A DNA stretch of 64,000 nt. Origin: Halobacillus litoralis (GTDB lineage: Bacteria; Bacillota; Bacilli; Bacillales; Halobacillaceae). The notes below the pieces were generated by a model. That model was given only the letters and a program-made list of their open reading frames with translations, had not been told where the DNA came from and did no database searches. Both the position numbers and the translations under genes were made by a program. Location of the stretch: positions 62,001 to 126,000 of the forward strand of contig NZ_JAIVAJ010000001.1 of NCBI RefSeq assembly GCF_020171725.1, in the 5' to 3' direction. How positions within the stretch are numbered: position 1 is the first letter of the stretch; every line of letters starts with the position of its first letter. This document shows positions 16,517 through 25,482 of the stretch, piece by piece.

Positions 16517-16561
16517 ACCCCTCCCATAACGAACATTTGTTCTTGTCGTTATGGGAGGGGT
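16517..16561. promoter_or_regulatory. Palindrome with LexA-like box covering the WYL-like gene's RBS
   Basis: A perfect 16-base inverted repeat (16517-16532 with 16546-16561) has a 13-base loop. CGAACATTTGTTCT at 16530-16543 matches the Bacillus LexA box CGAACN4GTTCG at all but the last base. The Shine-Dalgarno sequence of the WYL-like gene (complement at 16518-16524) is in one arm. There is no T run on either side, so it is not a terminator. It could act as an operator, an RBS-masking RNA hairpin, or both. Confidence 0.6.
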
Positions 16562-16623
16562 AATACGTATACTGAAAAACTTTTCCAATAAAAGGTTAAC
16601 TGGAAAACACTTGTTCCTCTTAC

Positions 16624-17523
16624 TTAGACCATCTGCTTTAAGCTCTCCGCTTGCTTCTTCAATTGATCGGCTGCATGAACCACTTCATCATAGCCGTTAA
16701 TAGCAAGTTGGATTTCCTTTACACTCTTCGAAACACCATCTTGGATAAGAAGTGTCCCATCTGAAATGGTTTCAATCTCTTTTGTAATATCCTCGACCTC
16801 ACTGCGCACCTTGCCGATCGACTGTTCTACTTGCTCGGAAAGCTTCCTCACTTCTTTTGCCACGACTTCAAAGCCTCTTCCATGCTCGCCTGCTCTCGGG
16901 GCTTCGATGGCCGCATTTAAAGAAAGCAGGTTCGTTTGGAAAGAGATATCTTTGATTGTTTTCACAACACCTTGAATACTTTCAGCTTGTTTCTTAAGGC
17001 CAGTCAGCGTTTTAGTATTTTCTTTTGATACCTCTAAAATGGCATTGATTTCGTTACTGGCTGTCTGTTGAAGATCGAGCCCTTCTTCAGCGCGCTTGTT
17101 CAAATCGAAGGACATCCTATGAAACTGATCGATGACCTCTTTCAACTTCTGCTGTCTTTCTGTGATGTTGGTTGCTACCTTGACAACGCCCTGAACCTTT
17201 CCGTCCCTATGTACCGGCATATACGTTGCTTCCAACCATACTTCATGACCTTCTGCATTTTTTCTAAGGATTCTATCTTGAAAACTTGCACCTGTTAAAA
17301 GACTGCTCCAAAACGAATCATAACCTGGACTATCTGAAAACTCTTCAAAACAAAACTCAGCATGATGGATTACGATGAGCTGCTTCTGATCGGAGAATCC
17401 CATGGCTTCTGCAAACACTTCATTGACATATGAAACCGTCCGATTACGATCAAAGTAAATAATGGCAAGGTTCTTCTCCATTGCGCCAAATAACTCGGCA
17501 ATGGACGTTTTGTTGTTTAACAC
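16624..17523 (-). CDS. Soluble PAS-domain chemoreceptor (methyl-accepting type)
   Basis: About 299 residues without membrane segments. A PAS domain (about residues 15-125: [22 protein letters not shown], then [20 protein letters not shown]) is followed by a short coiled-coil signalling domain with the chemoreceptor tip [20 protein letters not shown]. The usual tip is NAAIEAARAGE; here a Pro replaces the second Ala, an odd residue at the hairpin. It could sense a cytoplasmic signal and feed CheA/CheW. GTG at 17523 is preferred because GGGAG lies ten bases upstream; an ATG nine codons earlier (17550) lacks a site. A monocistronic gene. Confidence 0.82.
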   Translation of the reverse strand: MLNNKTSIAELFGAMEKNLAIIYFDRNRTVSYVNEVFAEAMGFSDQKQLIVIHHAEFCFEEFSDSPGYDSFWSSLLTGASFQDRILRKNAEGHEVWLEATYMPVHRDGKVQGVVKVATNITERQQKLKEVIDQFHRMSFDLNKRAEEGLDLQQTASNEINAILEVSKENTKTLTGLKKQAESIQGVVKTIKDISFQTNLLSLNAAIEAPRAGEHGRGFEVVAKEVRKLSEQVEQSIGKVRSEVEDITKEIETISDGTLLIQDGVSKSVKEIQLAINGYDEVVHAADQLKKQAESLKQMV

Positions 17524-17716
17524 TTCCGTAGTACTCCCTCCAGCTACCATTTATTCTCGAATTGAAAATATATCACAATAGCATAAAGAGCAAAGAGTAA
17601 AATGTTCTCTTGAAAAATTATTTGGAAATATAAGAAGGGATCTATCTTACACATTGACTACCCATTTTAGAGATAGTTAAGTTTTTGTTCTTAAGTAACG
17701 TGATAACTGTTGGCGA

Positions 17717-17875
17717 TTATGTAATGATTTTTTTCGCTATTAATGCTCCTATGAAAGAAAAAACAAAGCAATAATCGGGAGGACTAATAGTGAACCAAAT
17801 ATATCCAAGGGGACCGTAAGTGAAAACTACGAAAATTGCTACATAAATAGCTTGTTTGGTGTTCAACTTTAACAA
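17717..17875 (-). CDS. Possible small membrane protein
   Basis: A 52-residue ORF from a TTG with AGGTGG seven bases upstream. It starts LKLNTKQAIYVAIFVVFTYG and has two hydrophobic stretches (about residues 9-30 and 36-47) split by SPPDY, ending in a basic KKIIT. It lies alone in the AT-rich gap between the chemoreceptor and glnA. I do not recognise a family. Support is a ribosome site, composition and a clean two-helix pattern; it could also be chance. Confidence 0.4.
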   Translation of the reverse strand: MLKLNTKQAIYVAIFVVFTYGPLGYIWFTISPPDYCFVFSFIGALIAKKIIT

Positions 17876-17987
17876 TTTAATTCCACCTTTCTATGTTAAA
17901 GGTATTCTACTATTGAATGATAGTGTGGTCAGATTTTGGTCTACATCATATTAACACTAAGATATCATCCTCTTTACCAAAAACAAA

Positions 17988-18018
17988 AAACCCTCAGAGC
18001 TTAGAGCCCCAAGGGTTT
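17988..18018 (-). terminator. Terminator after glnA
   Basis: AAACCCT pairs with AGGGTTT, with an internal GAGCTTAGAGC-type pairing; a T run follows on the minus strand. Confidence 0.72.
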
Positions 18019-18024
18019 TAGTGT

Positions 18025-19356
18025 TTAGTAAGTCTGCAGATATTGCTCTCTCTCCCACGGATGGACCTGGGTTCTGAACATATCCCATTCAATTTCCTTC
18101 GCTTCAATAAAGTGTTCAAATAGGTGTTCGCCTAGCGCGTCGACCATGACTTTATCTTTTTGAAGTTCGACTAATGCATCATACAGCGTTGCAGGAAGAT
18201 CCTGAACACCGTGCGCTTCACGTTCAGCTTTGTTCATGACATAGATGTTTCGGTCAACCGGTGCAGGAGCTTGGAGTTTATTCTCCACTCCATCAAGACC
18301 AGCCGCAAGCAATACAGCCATCGCCATGTACGGGTTTGCTGAAGGGTCCACACTGCGGGCCTCTATACGAGTACTTAATCCACGTGAAGTCGGGACACGG
18401 ATCAACGGACTTCGGTTTTGACCGGACCAAGCCACATAACAAGGGGCTTCGTAGCCAGGAACCAAGCGCTTATAAGAGTTTACCGTCGGATTCGTCACAG
18501 CCGTGAAGTTGACGGCATGCTTAATGATTCCCGCTGTAAATTGATAAGCGACTTCTGAAAGCTGATCTTTACCTTTTTCATCGAAGAACGCATTGCCGTT
18601 CTCGTTGAACAAGGACATGTTAGCGTGCATACCAGATCCGTTTACCCCGAACAGAGGTTTAGGCATGAATGTTGCATGCAGACCGTGTTGGCGGGCAATC
18701 GTCTTGACGACGAGCTTGAACGTTTGAATGTCGTCACAGTGTTTCACAGCGTTCGCGTATTTGAAATCAATTTCGTGCTGTCCTGGTGCGACTTCGTGGT
18801 GGGAGGCTTCGATTTCAAAGCCCATTTCTTCGAGTTCAAGAACGATGTCACGACGGCAGTTCTCACCTAAGTCTGTCGGTGCAAGGTCGAAATATCCACC
18901 TCGGTCGTTCAGCTCCATCGTGGGTTCGCCTTTTTCATCTAGTTTAAATAAGAAGAATTCCGGTTCTGTTCCGATGTTGAAGGCAGAGAAACCGAGTTCT
19001 TCCATTTTCTTAAGGTTACGTTTTAAGTTGTAACGCGGGCAGCCTTCGAATGGTGTTTGATCGGGGTTATAGATGTCACAGATGAATCGTGCGACTTTCC
19101 CTTTCTCGGATGTCCAAGGATAGACCACGAATGTATCAAGATCCGGTACGAGATACATATCTGATTCTTCAATTCGTACGAAACCTTCGATAGAAGAACC
19201 ATCAAACATCATCATGCCATCCAGTGCTTTGTCTAACTGGCTGAGTGGAATTTCTACGTTTTTGATTGTGCCCAGCATATCTGTAAACTGCAGGCGGATA
19301 AATTTAACGTTTTCTTCTTCGATTTTTTTATAAATTTCCTGTTTGGATAACCCCAT
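18025..19356 (-). CDS. glnA: Glutamine synthetase, type I-alpha
   Basis: About 443 residues, the length of the Firmicute GSI-alpha enzyme, which lacks the adenylylation loop and is instead feedback-inhibited. It makes glutamine from glutamate, ammonia and ATP. Visible signatures: [20 protein letters not shown] (N-terminal Asp/Glu loop), [21 protein letters not shown] with metal ligands, [18 protein letters not shown] (ATP site) and [22 protein letters not shown] at 19356 has GGAGG ten bases upstream; a GTG two codons before is possible. It follows glnR in an operon; feedback-inhibited GlnA also controls GlnR and TnrA activity. Confidence 0.97.
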   Translation of the reverse strand: MGLSKQEIYKKIEEENVKFIRLQFTDMLGTIKNVEIPLSQLDKALDGMMMFDGSSIEGFVRIEESDMYLVPDLDTFVVYPWTSEKGKVARFICDIYNPDQTPFEGCPRYNLKRNLKKMEELGFSAFNIGTEPEFFLFKLDEKGEPTMELNDRGGYFDLAPTDLGENCRRDIVLELEEMGFEIEASHHEVAPGQHEIDFKYANAVKHCDDIQTFKLVVKTIARQHGLHATFMPKPLFGVNGSGMHANMSLFNENGNAFFDEKGKDQLSEVAYQFTAGIIKHAVNFTAVTNPTVNSYKRLVPGYEAPCYVAWSGQNRSPLIRVPTSRGLSTRIEARSVDPSANPYMAMAVLLAAGLDGVENKLQAPAPVDRNIYVMNKAEREAHGVQDLPATLYDALVELQKDKVMVDALGEHLFEHFIEAKEIEWDMFRTQVHPWEREQYLQTY

Positions 19357-19384
19357 TAACACAATTCCTCCTATAGAAACATAA

Positions 19385-19792
19385 TTAATGGAAGAATCTA
19401 GACAATTCTCCCTGGCGTATTCCTAATTTGCCTTGATTTCCCCCGGTGAATAGTTCTTGTTGTAACATGCGACGAAGTTCTTTCTCCGTAAGTTCATTAT
19501 GAACTTCTTCGACGCGCTCTTCGTCATACGCATCATTCGCTGGTCTCTCATCCACCTTCAGCATTTCCTTGATGCCTGCCATGTTGACCCCTTTTTCTAT
19601 GAGACTCTTAATCTCAAGTAATCGGTCTACATCATTGAAAGAAAACAAACGACGGTTCCCTTCAGAACGTGCAGGCTCAACAAGCTTATGCTGTTCGTAG
19701 TATCGGATTTGTCTTGCCGAGAGATCGGTCAGCGATTGAACAATCCCCATCGGGAATAACGGCATGGAACGACGAACAGAATCTTCACTCAT
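19385..19792 (-). CDS. glnR: MerR-family nitrogen regulator GlnR
   Basis: 135 residues: MerR-type winged helix ([41 protein letters not shown]), a short dimer helix ([21 protein letters not shown]) and a C-terminal GlnA-sensing tail ending in QGELSRFFH. GlnR represses glnRA when nitrogen is plentiful. RBS GGGAGGTG precedes the ATG. Upstream are a perfect sigma-A promoter and a perfect GlnR/TnrA box. Confidence 0.96.
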   Translation of the reverse strand: MSEDSVRRSMPLFPMGIVQSLTDLSARQIRYYEQHKLVEPARSEGNRRLFSFNDVDRLLEIKSLIEKGVNMAGIKEMLKVDERPANDAYDEERVEEVHNELTEKELRRMLQQELFTGGNQGKLGIRQGELSRFFH

Positions 19793-19826
19793 CGATCAGC
19801 CACCTCCCAAATAGAATGATACTTTC

Positions 19827-19854
19827 ATTATAGAATATGCAATGTAGATGTCAA
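19827..19854 (-). promoter_or_regulatory. glnRA promoter (sigma-A)
   Basis: On the minus strand a perfect TTGACA (complement at 19849-19854) and a perfect TATAAT (complement at 19827-19832) are 16 bases apart, giving a leader of about 25-30 bases. Confidence 0.8.
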
Positions 19855-19858
19855 TACG

Positions 19859-19875
19859 TGTGAGGATTAATTACA
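19859..19875. promoter_or_regulatory. GlnR/TnrA operator
   Basis: TGTGAGGATTAATTACA fits the GlnR/TnrA consensus TGTNAN7TNACA at every defined base. It ends four bases upstream of the -35 element, the same arrangement as the B. subtilis glnRA operator. Confidence 0.82.
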
Positions 19876-19990
19876 TATCTGTGAAGGGAAATATCTAAAG
19901 CTCTTGACATTGCGAAAAAGTGAGCAGGATCTAGTCTTCAGGTGTATGAGACTCATATTAACACGACACTTTTTTCAAGACTCCTTAAAA

Positions 19991-20019
19991 AAGAGCGAAA
20001 AGTAAACCTTTCCGCTCTT
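19991..20019 (-). terminator. Terminator after ynbB
   Basis: AAGAGCG pairs with CGCTCTT, with AAAG/CTTT pairing inside; TTTTTT follows on the minus strand. Confidence 0.78.
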
Positions 20020-20051
20020 CATTACTTAACAAAGTGTTCCCCATTTCTAAT

Positions 20052-21296
20052 TTACGAGAGAACCCCTTCTTCTATTAATTTTTGAGCAGCTCTTGTGACA
20101 GCAATTTTGACATGGGCATAGGTCAATCCACCTTGAACGAACGCTGTATAGGGTGGGCGTATGGGGCCGTCAGCGGTCAGCTCAAGACTCGCACCTTGGA
20201 TAAATGTCCCGGCAGCCATGATGACGTCATCTTCGTACCCTGGCATCGGACTAGGATGAGGAAGGACGTGGGAGTTCACTGGGGAACCCTGCTGGATCGC
20301 CTGACAGAACCTCACCATCTGATCGGCCGTGTCGAAGTTTACGGATTGAATCAGGTCTGTACGTACCGCATCGAAGGATGGGTTCGTATCAAACCCTAGC
20401 GTGTCCAGGAACTTGGCCGTGAAAACGGCTCCTTTTAACGCCTCACCTACAACATGAGGGGCGAGGAAGATGCCTTGGTACATTTCCTGCAGCATGTTCA
20501 GACTCGCCCCGGTTTCTTTTCCAAGACCTGGAGCTGTCAGACGGTAACTGCACTGTTCAATCAAGTCCCCTCGACCTGCGATATAGCCACCAATGCGCGC
20601 GATGCCGCCTCCCGGGTTCTTGATAAGGGAACCTGCAATTAAGTCCGCTCCTGCTTCGATCGGTTCTCTAGCCTGTACGAATTCACCATAACAATTATCG
20701 ACAAATATGATGACATCCTGCTTCATCCCTCGTACATTCGCAATCATCTCTTCCACTTCCTCAACAGTGAAAGACGGTCGTTCCGCGTATCCTTTCGACC
20801 GTTGAATCGCTACTACTTTCGTTTTAGAATGAACGGCTTCTGATACAGCATCGAAGTCTATTTTTCCGCTATCTGACAGCGGCACTGCTTGGTACGTTAC
20901 GCCGAAGTCTATAAGGGACCCGGTATCTTTAGTCCCTTCTTTTCCTATGACCTCCTCTAACGTATCGTAAGGGTCACCTGTCATGTACAACAATTCGTCT
21001 CCCGGCCTTAGCAAGCCGAATAACGCTGTCGTGATCGCGTGAGTTCCGGAGATCAACTGCGGCCTTACGAGGGCATCTTCTGCTTTGAAAATGTCAGCAT
21101 AAACGGCTTCAAGCGTGTCGCGCCCGAAATCGTCATAGCCGTAACCCGTCGTCGGATTGAAATGCGAGTCAGAAACACGGTGTTTTTGAAACGCTTCGAG
21201 CACTTTGGCCTGGTTATGCTCAACCATTTTGTGAATTCTTTTGTGTTCTTGTTCAATCTGTTCTTCTGTCTGCGTTATAATCTGTTCTATATTCAT
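20052..21296 (-). CDS. ynbB: YnbB, PLP-dependent Cys/Met-metabolism-type enzyme
   Basis: 414 residues of fold-type I PLP enzyme, the family often called aluminium resistance protein or methionine gamma-lyase-like. Visible: GYGYDDFGRDTLE, RPQLISGTHAITTALFGLLRPGDEL, VVAIQRSKGYAERPSF, FVDNCYGEFVQ (cofactor Asp) and the PLP Lys in LIAGSLIKNPGGGIA. It should cleave or rearrange a sulfur amino acid, but no substrate is established. It is followed on the minus strand by glnR after a terminator and starts 15 bases after hflX ends, so it is probably in the spoVK-hflX-ynbB transcription unit. Confidence 0.9.
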   Translation of the reverse strand: MNIEQIITQTEEQIEQEHKRIHKMVEHNQAKVLEAFQKHRVSDSHFNPTTGYGYDDFGRDTLEAVYADIFKAEDALVRPQLISGTHAITTALFGLLRPGDELLYMTGDPYDTLEEVIGKEGTKDTGSLIDFGVTYQAVPLSDSGKIDFDAVSEAVHSKTKVVAIQRSKGYAERPSFTVEEVEEMIANVRGMKQDVIIFVDNCYGEFVQAREPIEAGADLIAGSLIKNPGGGIARIGGYIAGRGDLIEQCSYRLTAPGLGKETGASLNMLQEMYQGIFLAPHVVGEALKGAVFTAKFLDTLGFDTNPSFDAVRTDLIQSVNFDTADQMVRFCQAIQQGSPVNSHVLPHPSPMPGYEDDVIMAAGTFIQGASLELTADGPIRPPYTAFVQGGLTYAHVKIAVTRAAQKLIEEGVLS

Positions 21297-21310
21297 GTTG
21301 TTCCTACCTT

Positions 21311-22546
21311 TTATAAAATCTCGTGTCTTAAGGGATGATCAGGGTGAATGAACCCGTGCAAGGCGTACCCTTCCCTATCTTCTAGAAATGTCATCGATGT
21401 AATCATCGTATACTGTTTGAATTGCTGAATCGTTTTCCCGTTTGATGCTGGGAGAAAGACGTCGTACTCATGCCACTCATCCTGAAGAACTTTTTCAACT
21501 TTTTTCAAAATCCGCGTTCGATCGATCGGGTCATGCACACTGACCGTGACGGACGGATGTGCATCCGGAATAAAGTCTGTCTCAAGTAAGTCTTTCTTAT
21601 TGTAAACCGTAATCATCGGCAGGTGATCCGCGTTTAAATCACTCAGCAGTTTGAGGACAGTGCGCTCCTGCTGGTTGTGATCAGGGTGGGAAGCATCGAC
21701 CATGTGGATGATGAAGTCTGCCTCTGTCACTTCTTCCAAAGTGGAACGGAAAGCCGCGATCAGCGTTGTCGGCAAATCCTGAATAAATCCTACCGTATCG
21801 GACAATAGCGCCTGAAAGCCGGAAGGAAGTCCGACCTGACGTGTCAATGGATCAAGCGTGGCAAAAAGCAGGTTCTCTTCGAAGGAATCGCTTTGTGTCA
21901 CACGGTTGAAGAAGGTTGATTTACCAGCGTTCGTATAGCCGACAATCGCAATTTGGAAGGCGCGGTTTTCTTTTCTACGCTTCCTGTATTGCTCACGCTG
22001 TTTAACGACAGTCTCAAGCCTTCCTTTAATATCGTCAATCCGACGACGGATGTGACGCCTGTCACTCTCCAGTTTCGTTTCACCAGGACCACGCGTACCG
22101 ATTCCGCCTCCTAGTCTTGATAACTCTGTACCTTGACCGGCTAAACGAGGAAGCAAGTATTGAAGCTGTGCAAGTTCAACTTGAAGTTTCCCTTCCTTCG
22201 TCCGGGCACGGCTTGCGAAAATATCGAGGATCAGCTGACTGCGGTCAATGACACGGAGCCCCACAGCGTTTGAAATATTCCTCAACTGACCAGGAGATAA
22301 CTCATCGTTGAAAATGACAAGATCCGCTTCTGTTTCTTCTGCTGCGAGGCGTATTTCTTCGAGCTTGCCTTCTCCGACATATGTAGCCGGGTGAACCCGG
22401 TCTCGTTTCTGGGTCAATATTTTACAGACATCCCCGTTTGCGGTCTCTGTCAGAGACTGCAACTCTTCAAGGGATGACTGAAATCGTTCTTCTTTTTCAT
22501 TTGGATCCCTACGGGCAACCAATACGACTAACTCTCTATCTGTCAT
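21311..22546 (-). CDS. hflX: Ribosome-associated GTPase HflX
   Basis: 411 residues. The N-terminal HflX domain (GDVCKILTQKRDRVHPATYVGEGKLEEI) and the glycine-rich linker GTELSRLGGGIGTRGPGETKLE precede a G domain with G1 GYTNAGKST, G3 DTVGF and G4 NKKDL. HflX splits stalled or hibernating 70S ribosomes and also binds 50S subunits. RBS AGAAGGTG precedes the ATG. It lies between spoVK and ynbB, a conserved order. Confidence 0.96.
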   Translation of the reverse strand: MTDRELVVLVARRDPNEKEERFQSSLEELQSLTETANGDVCKILTQKRDRVHPATYVGEGKLEEIRLAAEETEADLVIFNDELSPGQLRNISNAVGLRVIDRSQLILDIFASRARTKEGKLQVELAQLQYLLPRLAGQGTELSRLGGGIGTRGPGETKLESDRRHIRRRIDDIKGRLETVVKQREQYRKRRKENRAFQIAIVGYTNAGKSTFFNRVTQSDSFEENLLFATLDPLTRQVGLPSGFQALLSDTVGFIQDLPTTLIAAFRSTLEEVTEADFIIHMVDASHPDHNQQERTVLKLLSDLNADHLPMITVYNKKDLLETDFIPDAHPSVTVSVHDPIDRTRILKKVEKVLQDEWHEYDVFLPASNGKTIQQFKQYTMITSMTFLEDREGYALHGFIHPDHPLRHEIL

Positions 22547-22615
22547 CTACAACACCTTCTCTATAAGAGCTCATATATGCCTTCCTATCCTACCATAAAG
22601 AAGCGTTTCCGACAC

Positions 22616-23539
22616 CTAATAGGAAACGCTCTCCATTTTGAATGGACCGAAATCATCTGCTTGCAGTGTCATGAGCGTCGATTTTTTAGGATTTTGACTG
22701 CAGACTACACGCCATGCATGTTTACGAATCGCTTCTTCAATCAGGTTTCGAACATATCTGGCATTCGAAAAGTCACCATTCTTATCCTGGCAGACGTCCA
22801 TCAAGTGTTGATAAAGCTTCGCCTCGGCTTCTTTTGTCATATAATAATCGCGGTCCCGTAACATCCCGAGGGAGATATGAAGGAGCTCGCGGGCATTGTA
22901 ATCGGAGAATGCCAACTGAAGAGGGAATCTTGAGGATAACCCCGGGTTCATCGTCAGAAAGTCTTCCATTTCATCCGGGTATCCGGCCAGGATGATCACC
23001 AGCTGATCGTGATGATCCTCCATACACTTCACAATCGTATCAATGGCTTCTTTTCCGAAGTCTTTCTCACCTCCACGGGCAAGAGAATAGGCTTCGTCGA
23101 TGAAGAGTACTCCACCGATCGCTTTATGGATCAAGTCTTTCGTCTTCTTCGCTGTGTGCCCGATATACTCTCCTACAAGGTCACTGCGGTCCGCTTCGAT
23201 GAAGTGCCCTTTCTCCAAGACGTTCATATCACGGAACAATTCGGCGATCAGTCTTGCAATCGTCGTCTTACCTGTTCCCGGGTTCCCCTTGAAAATCATA
23301 TGAAGCACTTGCTGATTGGGCTTCAGTCCCATTTCCTTACGTTTTTTTGAGACGAGTACTTGTGCATAAATCTCTTTCACTCGTGCCTTTATGTCATTCA
23401 TGCCAACAATCGTTTGAAAAAATTCATCAATATGACGAAAAGTTGAGGTTCGTTCACGCACTTCTTCACCGGACATCGCTTTTGATTTCGTTTCGTTCAA
23501 CACGATGTTGATGGTCGCTGGCTTCGCTTGTGGATGCAC
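22616..23539 (-). CDS. spoVK: Stage V sporulation protein K, AAA+ ATPase
   Basis: 307 residues with one CbxX/CfqX-type AAA+ module: Walker A GNPGTGKTTIARLIAEL near residue 90, pore-loop LVGEYIGHTAKKT, Walker B VLFIDEAYSLARGGEKDFG and arginine finger GLSSRFPL. In Bacillus the mother-cell protein SpoVK is needed for full spore maturation; the substrate is unknown. The start is GTG with GGAGGG six bases upstream. I could not identify a sigma-E promoter with confidence. A tandem two-module relative lies at 844-3108. Confidence 0.93.
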   Translation of the reverse strand: MHPQAKPATINIVLNETKSKAMSGEEVRERTSTFRHIDEFFQTIVGMNDIKARVKEIYAQVLVSKKRKEMGLKPNQQVLHMIFKGNPGTGKTTIARLIAELFRDMNVLEKGHFIEADRSDLVGEYIGHTAKKTKDLIHKAIGGVLFIDEAYSLARGGEKDFGKEAIDTIVKCMEDHHDQLVIILAGYPDEMEDFLTMNPGLSSRFPLQLAFSDYNARELLHISLGMLRDRDYYMTKEAEAKLYQHLMDVCQDKNGDFSNARYVRNLIEEAIRKHAWRVVCSQNPKKSTLMTLQADDFGPFKMESVSY

Positions 23540-23631
23540 ACCAATCCCTCCTCATTCCTTTCATCATACGCAGAAAAGAAGGGACCTGTGACAAACGCCT
23601 ATAAAAAGCTTAAACCTTTCTTTTAGAAGGA

Positions 23632-23670
23632 AAAACGAGCGCCCGTCTCATTTAAGAAGGCACTCGTTTT
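23632..23670 (-). terminator. Terminator after hfq
   Basis: AAAACGAG and GCC pair with GGC and CTCGTTTT across a C-A mismatch; TTTTTCC follows on the minus strand. Confidence 0.7.
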
Positions 23671-23678
23671 CTTTTCGT

Positions 23679-23903
23679 CTATTCTTTGTCCAACGTCACA
23701 TTCTTTGAGGGTGCGAACGTTGAAATCGCATGTTTGAAAATCAACTGCTGTTTGCCTTCGGTTTCAAGTAATACGGTAAAGTTATCAAATGCTTTAATGA
23801 CCCCGCGTAATTGGAAACCATTGAGTAGAAAGACAGTGATTTGGATGCGTTCTTTGCGTAATTGGTTTAAATAATTGTCTTGAATGTTCACGGATTGAGC
23901 CAT
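23679..23903 (-). CDS. hfq: RNA chaperone Hfq
   Basis: 74 residues. The Sm1 region ([35 protein letters not shown]) and Sm2 region ([15 protein letters not shown], with the KHA motif at the proximal RNA-binding face) are complete and the acidic C-terminal tail is short, as usual in Firmicutes. It should form the hexameric ring that binds sRNAs. RBS GAGGAGG precedes the ATG. It starts 27 bases after miaA, a conserved pair. Confidence 0.97.
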   Translation of the reverse strand: MAQSVNIQDNYLNQLRKERIQITVFLLNGFQLRGVIKAFDNFTVLLETEGKQQLIFKHAISTFAPSKNVTLDKE

Positions 23904-23930
23904 GGATCTTCCTCCTCTATTCTATCTGTA

Positions 23931-24878
23931 TTAGTATCTTTCGATGTTGCGTACCAGCATTCCTGCTAAATCAGACAAAATCATCTCAAATTTCTCTTCG
24001 TAATCGTCCAGCGACACGTTATACCACGAAACCTTCATCTTATTTCTGAAATACGTGTACTGACGCTTTGCATATCTTCTCGAATTGCGTTTCAGAAGCT
24101 CAACAGCCCGGTCCAGGTCATATTCTCCTTTGAAGTAAGGGATAAACTCTTTGTAGCCGATTGCTTTCATGGACTGAGCCTCTTCAAGACCCTCTTCATA
24201 CAGGCGCTTCACTTCCTCAAGCAGTCCTTCTTCCATCATTTGATCGACACGATTGTTGATTCGCTCGTATAACGCCTCACGGTCCATCTCAAGACCGATT
24301 AATACGGGCTTAAACGGTGATTCTTCCGGTTGTGTTTCCTGGTGCTGACTCATCGCCCTACCCGTCGTTTCATACACTTCCAGCGCCCTTAAAACGCGTC
24401 TGTGATTGTTAGGGTGAACTTTTTCCGCTTGAATGGGGTCCACCTGCTTCAACCTTTCATACAACGCTGCAATTCCTAATTCATTTTTTTCTTCTTCTAA
24501 CCGTTTCATGACCGTCTCGTCTTTTTTCTCATCTGAAAAATGAAAATCATAAAGCGTAGCTTGTATGTAAAGACCTGTTCCTCCAACGAGGATTGGCAGT
24601 TTCCCTCGATTATGAACGTCATGAATCAATTCCTGAACGGTCGATTGAAATTCAGCGACAGAAAATGCTTCATCAGGATTTTTGATATCGATCATATGGT
24701 GAGGGACACCTTCCATCTCCTCTTCTGTCACCTTCGCTGTTCCAATGTCCATCGTTCGGTAAATCTGCATCGAATCCCCGCTAATGACTTCGCCGTTAAA
24801 TTTCTTGGCGATCTCAATTCCGAGCTTTGATTTTCCAACAGCCGTCGGTCCTACGACAGAAATGACAATAGGTTTCAT
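23931..24878 (-). CDS. miaA: tRNA dimethylallyltransferase MiaA
   Basis: 315 residues. It transfers a dimethylallyl group to A37 of tRNAs reading UNN codons; MiaB (31501-33054) then adds the methylthio group. P-loop GPTAVGKSKLGIEIAKKF, GDSMQIYRTMDIGTAK with the catalytic Asp, LVGGTGLYIQA and the C-terminal KRNSRRYAKRQYTYFRN tRNA-binding helix are all present. RBS AAGGAGG precedes the ATG. Confidence 0.97.
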   Translation of the reverse strand: MKPIVISVVGPTAVGKSKLGIEIAKKFNGEVISGDSMQIYRTMDIGTAKVTEEEMEGVPHHMIDIKNPDEAFSVAEFQSTVQELIHDVHNRGKLPILVGGTGLYIQATLYDFHFSDEKKDETVMKRLEEEKNELGIAALYERLKQVDPIQAEKVHPNNHRRVLRALEVYETTGRAMSQHQETQPEESPFKPVLIGLEMDREALYERINNRVDQMMEEGLLEEVKRLYEEGLEEAQSMKAIGYKEFIPYFKGEYDLDRAVELLKRNSRRYAKRQYTYFRNKMKVSWYNVSLDDYEEKFEMILSDLAGMLVRNIERY

Positions 24879-24948
24879 TCGATCTTCCCTCCTTATCCTG
24901 ATTTCTATTATACATGAATCCCGCCACCATCATACTGCAGCGGCGAAA

Positions 24949-25031
24949 CTAACGGAATCCGTTATCTATACTAACGAATCTCGTTAGTTCAATTCAAAGA
25001 TTCCGTTAGTTATACTATCGTATTTCGTTAG
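24949..25031. promoter_or_regulatory. Array of TCGTTAG/TCCGTTAG half-sites before the XRE gene
   Basis: Six copies of one 7-8 base half-site occur in 83 bases: CTAACGGA 24949-24956, TCCGTTAT 24958-24965, CTAACGA 24971-24977, TCGTTAG 24981-24987, TCCGTTAG 25002-25009 and TTCGTTAG 25024-25031. The first four form two inverted pairs with centres 22 bases apart, the last two are direct repeats. This looks like a multi-operator control region, most simply for the downstream XRE repressor acting on its own gene. Confidence 0.6.
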
Positions 25032-25122
25032 TTTGTGGTATAGTATTAAAAAAGCGCTAATTGTCTGAATGTTTGTTGTGTCGAAGGTAAGTTCGCGGTC
25101 ATTATAAAGGAGGCACCTTACT

Positions 25123-25482
25123 GTGATTCATAAACGGATTCGCTCGTTGAGAAAAGAACGAGGTATGACCCAAACGATGTTGGCCGAAAGAGTCGGCGTG
25201 TCCGCCCAAGTCGTATCGAACTGGGAACGAAACTACACTTCACCAGACTTGAATGATTTCTCTAAGATTGCGAACGCCCTGCATACAACAGCTGATTATC
25301 TACTCGGTCTAAGCGATCAACAGGAAGACGAAATGCGCGAAATTAAACAGCTGCTTGAAACGAAAGGTTATGACAAACCTGTTTTCTTTGATAAAAAAGC
25401 TTGGTTCGGTATCCAGTCCGATGAAATTAAACAGATCGACAACTATTTCCGATTTTTACTACAACAAAAACATATATCGTAA
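25123..25482 (+). CDS. XRE-family transcriptional regulator
   Basis: 119 residues. The N-terminal Cro/C1 helix-turn-helix is clear: IRSLRKERGMTQTMLAERVGVSAQVVSNWERNYTSPDLNDFSKIANALHTTADYLLG. The C-terminal half (EIKQLLETKGYDKPVFF to DNYFRFLLQQKHIS) has no recognised domain and may dimerise. The start is GTG with AAAGGAGG nine bases upstream. It is one of three clear plus-strand genes in a minus-strand region, between miaA and mutL, and preceded by the half-site array at 24949-25031. It is not a neighbour in B. subtilis, so it may be a lineage-specific insertion. The target is unknown. Confidence 0.85.
   Translation: MIHKRIRSLRKERGMTQTMLAERVGVSAQVVSNWERNYTSPDLNDFSKIANALHTTADYLLGLSDQQEDEMREIKQLLETKGYDKPVFFDKKAWFGIQSDEIKQIDNYFRFLLQQKHIS

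Noticed and set aside
16517-16561. Palindrome considered as an intrinsic terminator
   Set aside because: Neither strand has a T run after the stem, and it overlaps a ribosome-binding site, so an operator or RNA switch is more likely.
24949-25031. Repeat cluster considered as a small CRISPR array
   Set aside because: Repeat units are only 7-8 bases, in both orientations, with irregular short spacing and no cas genes.
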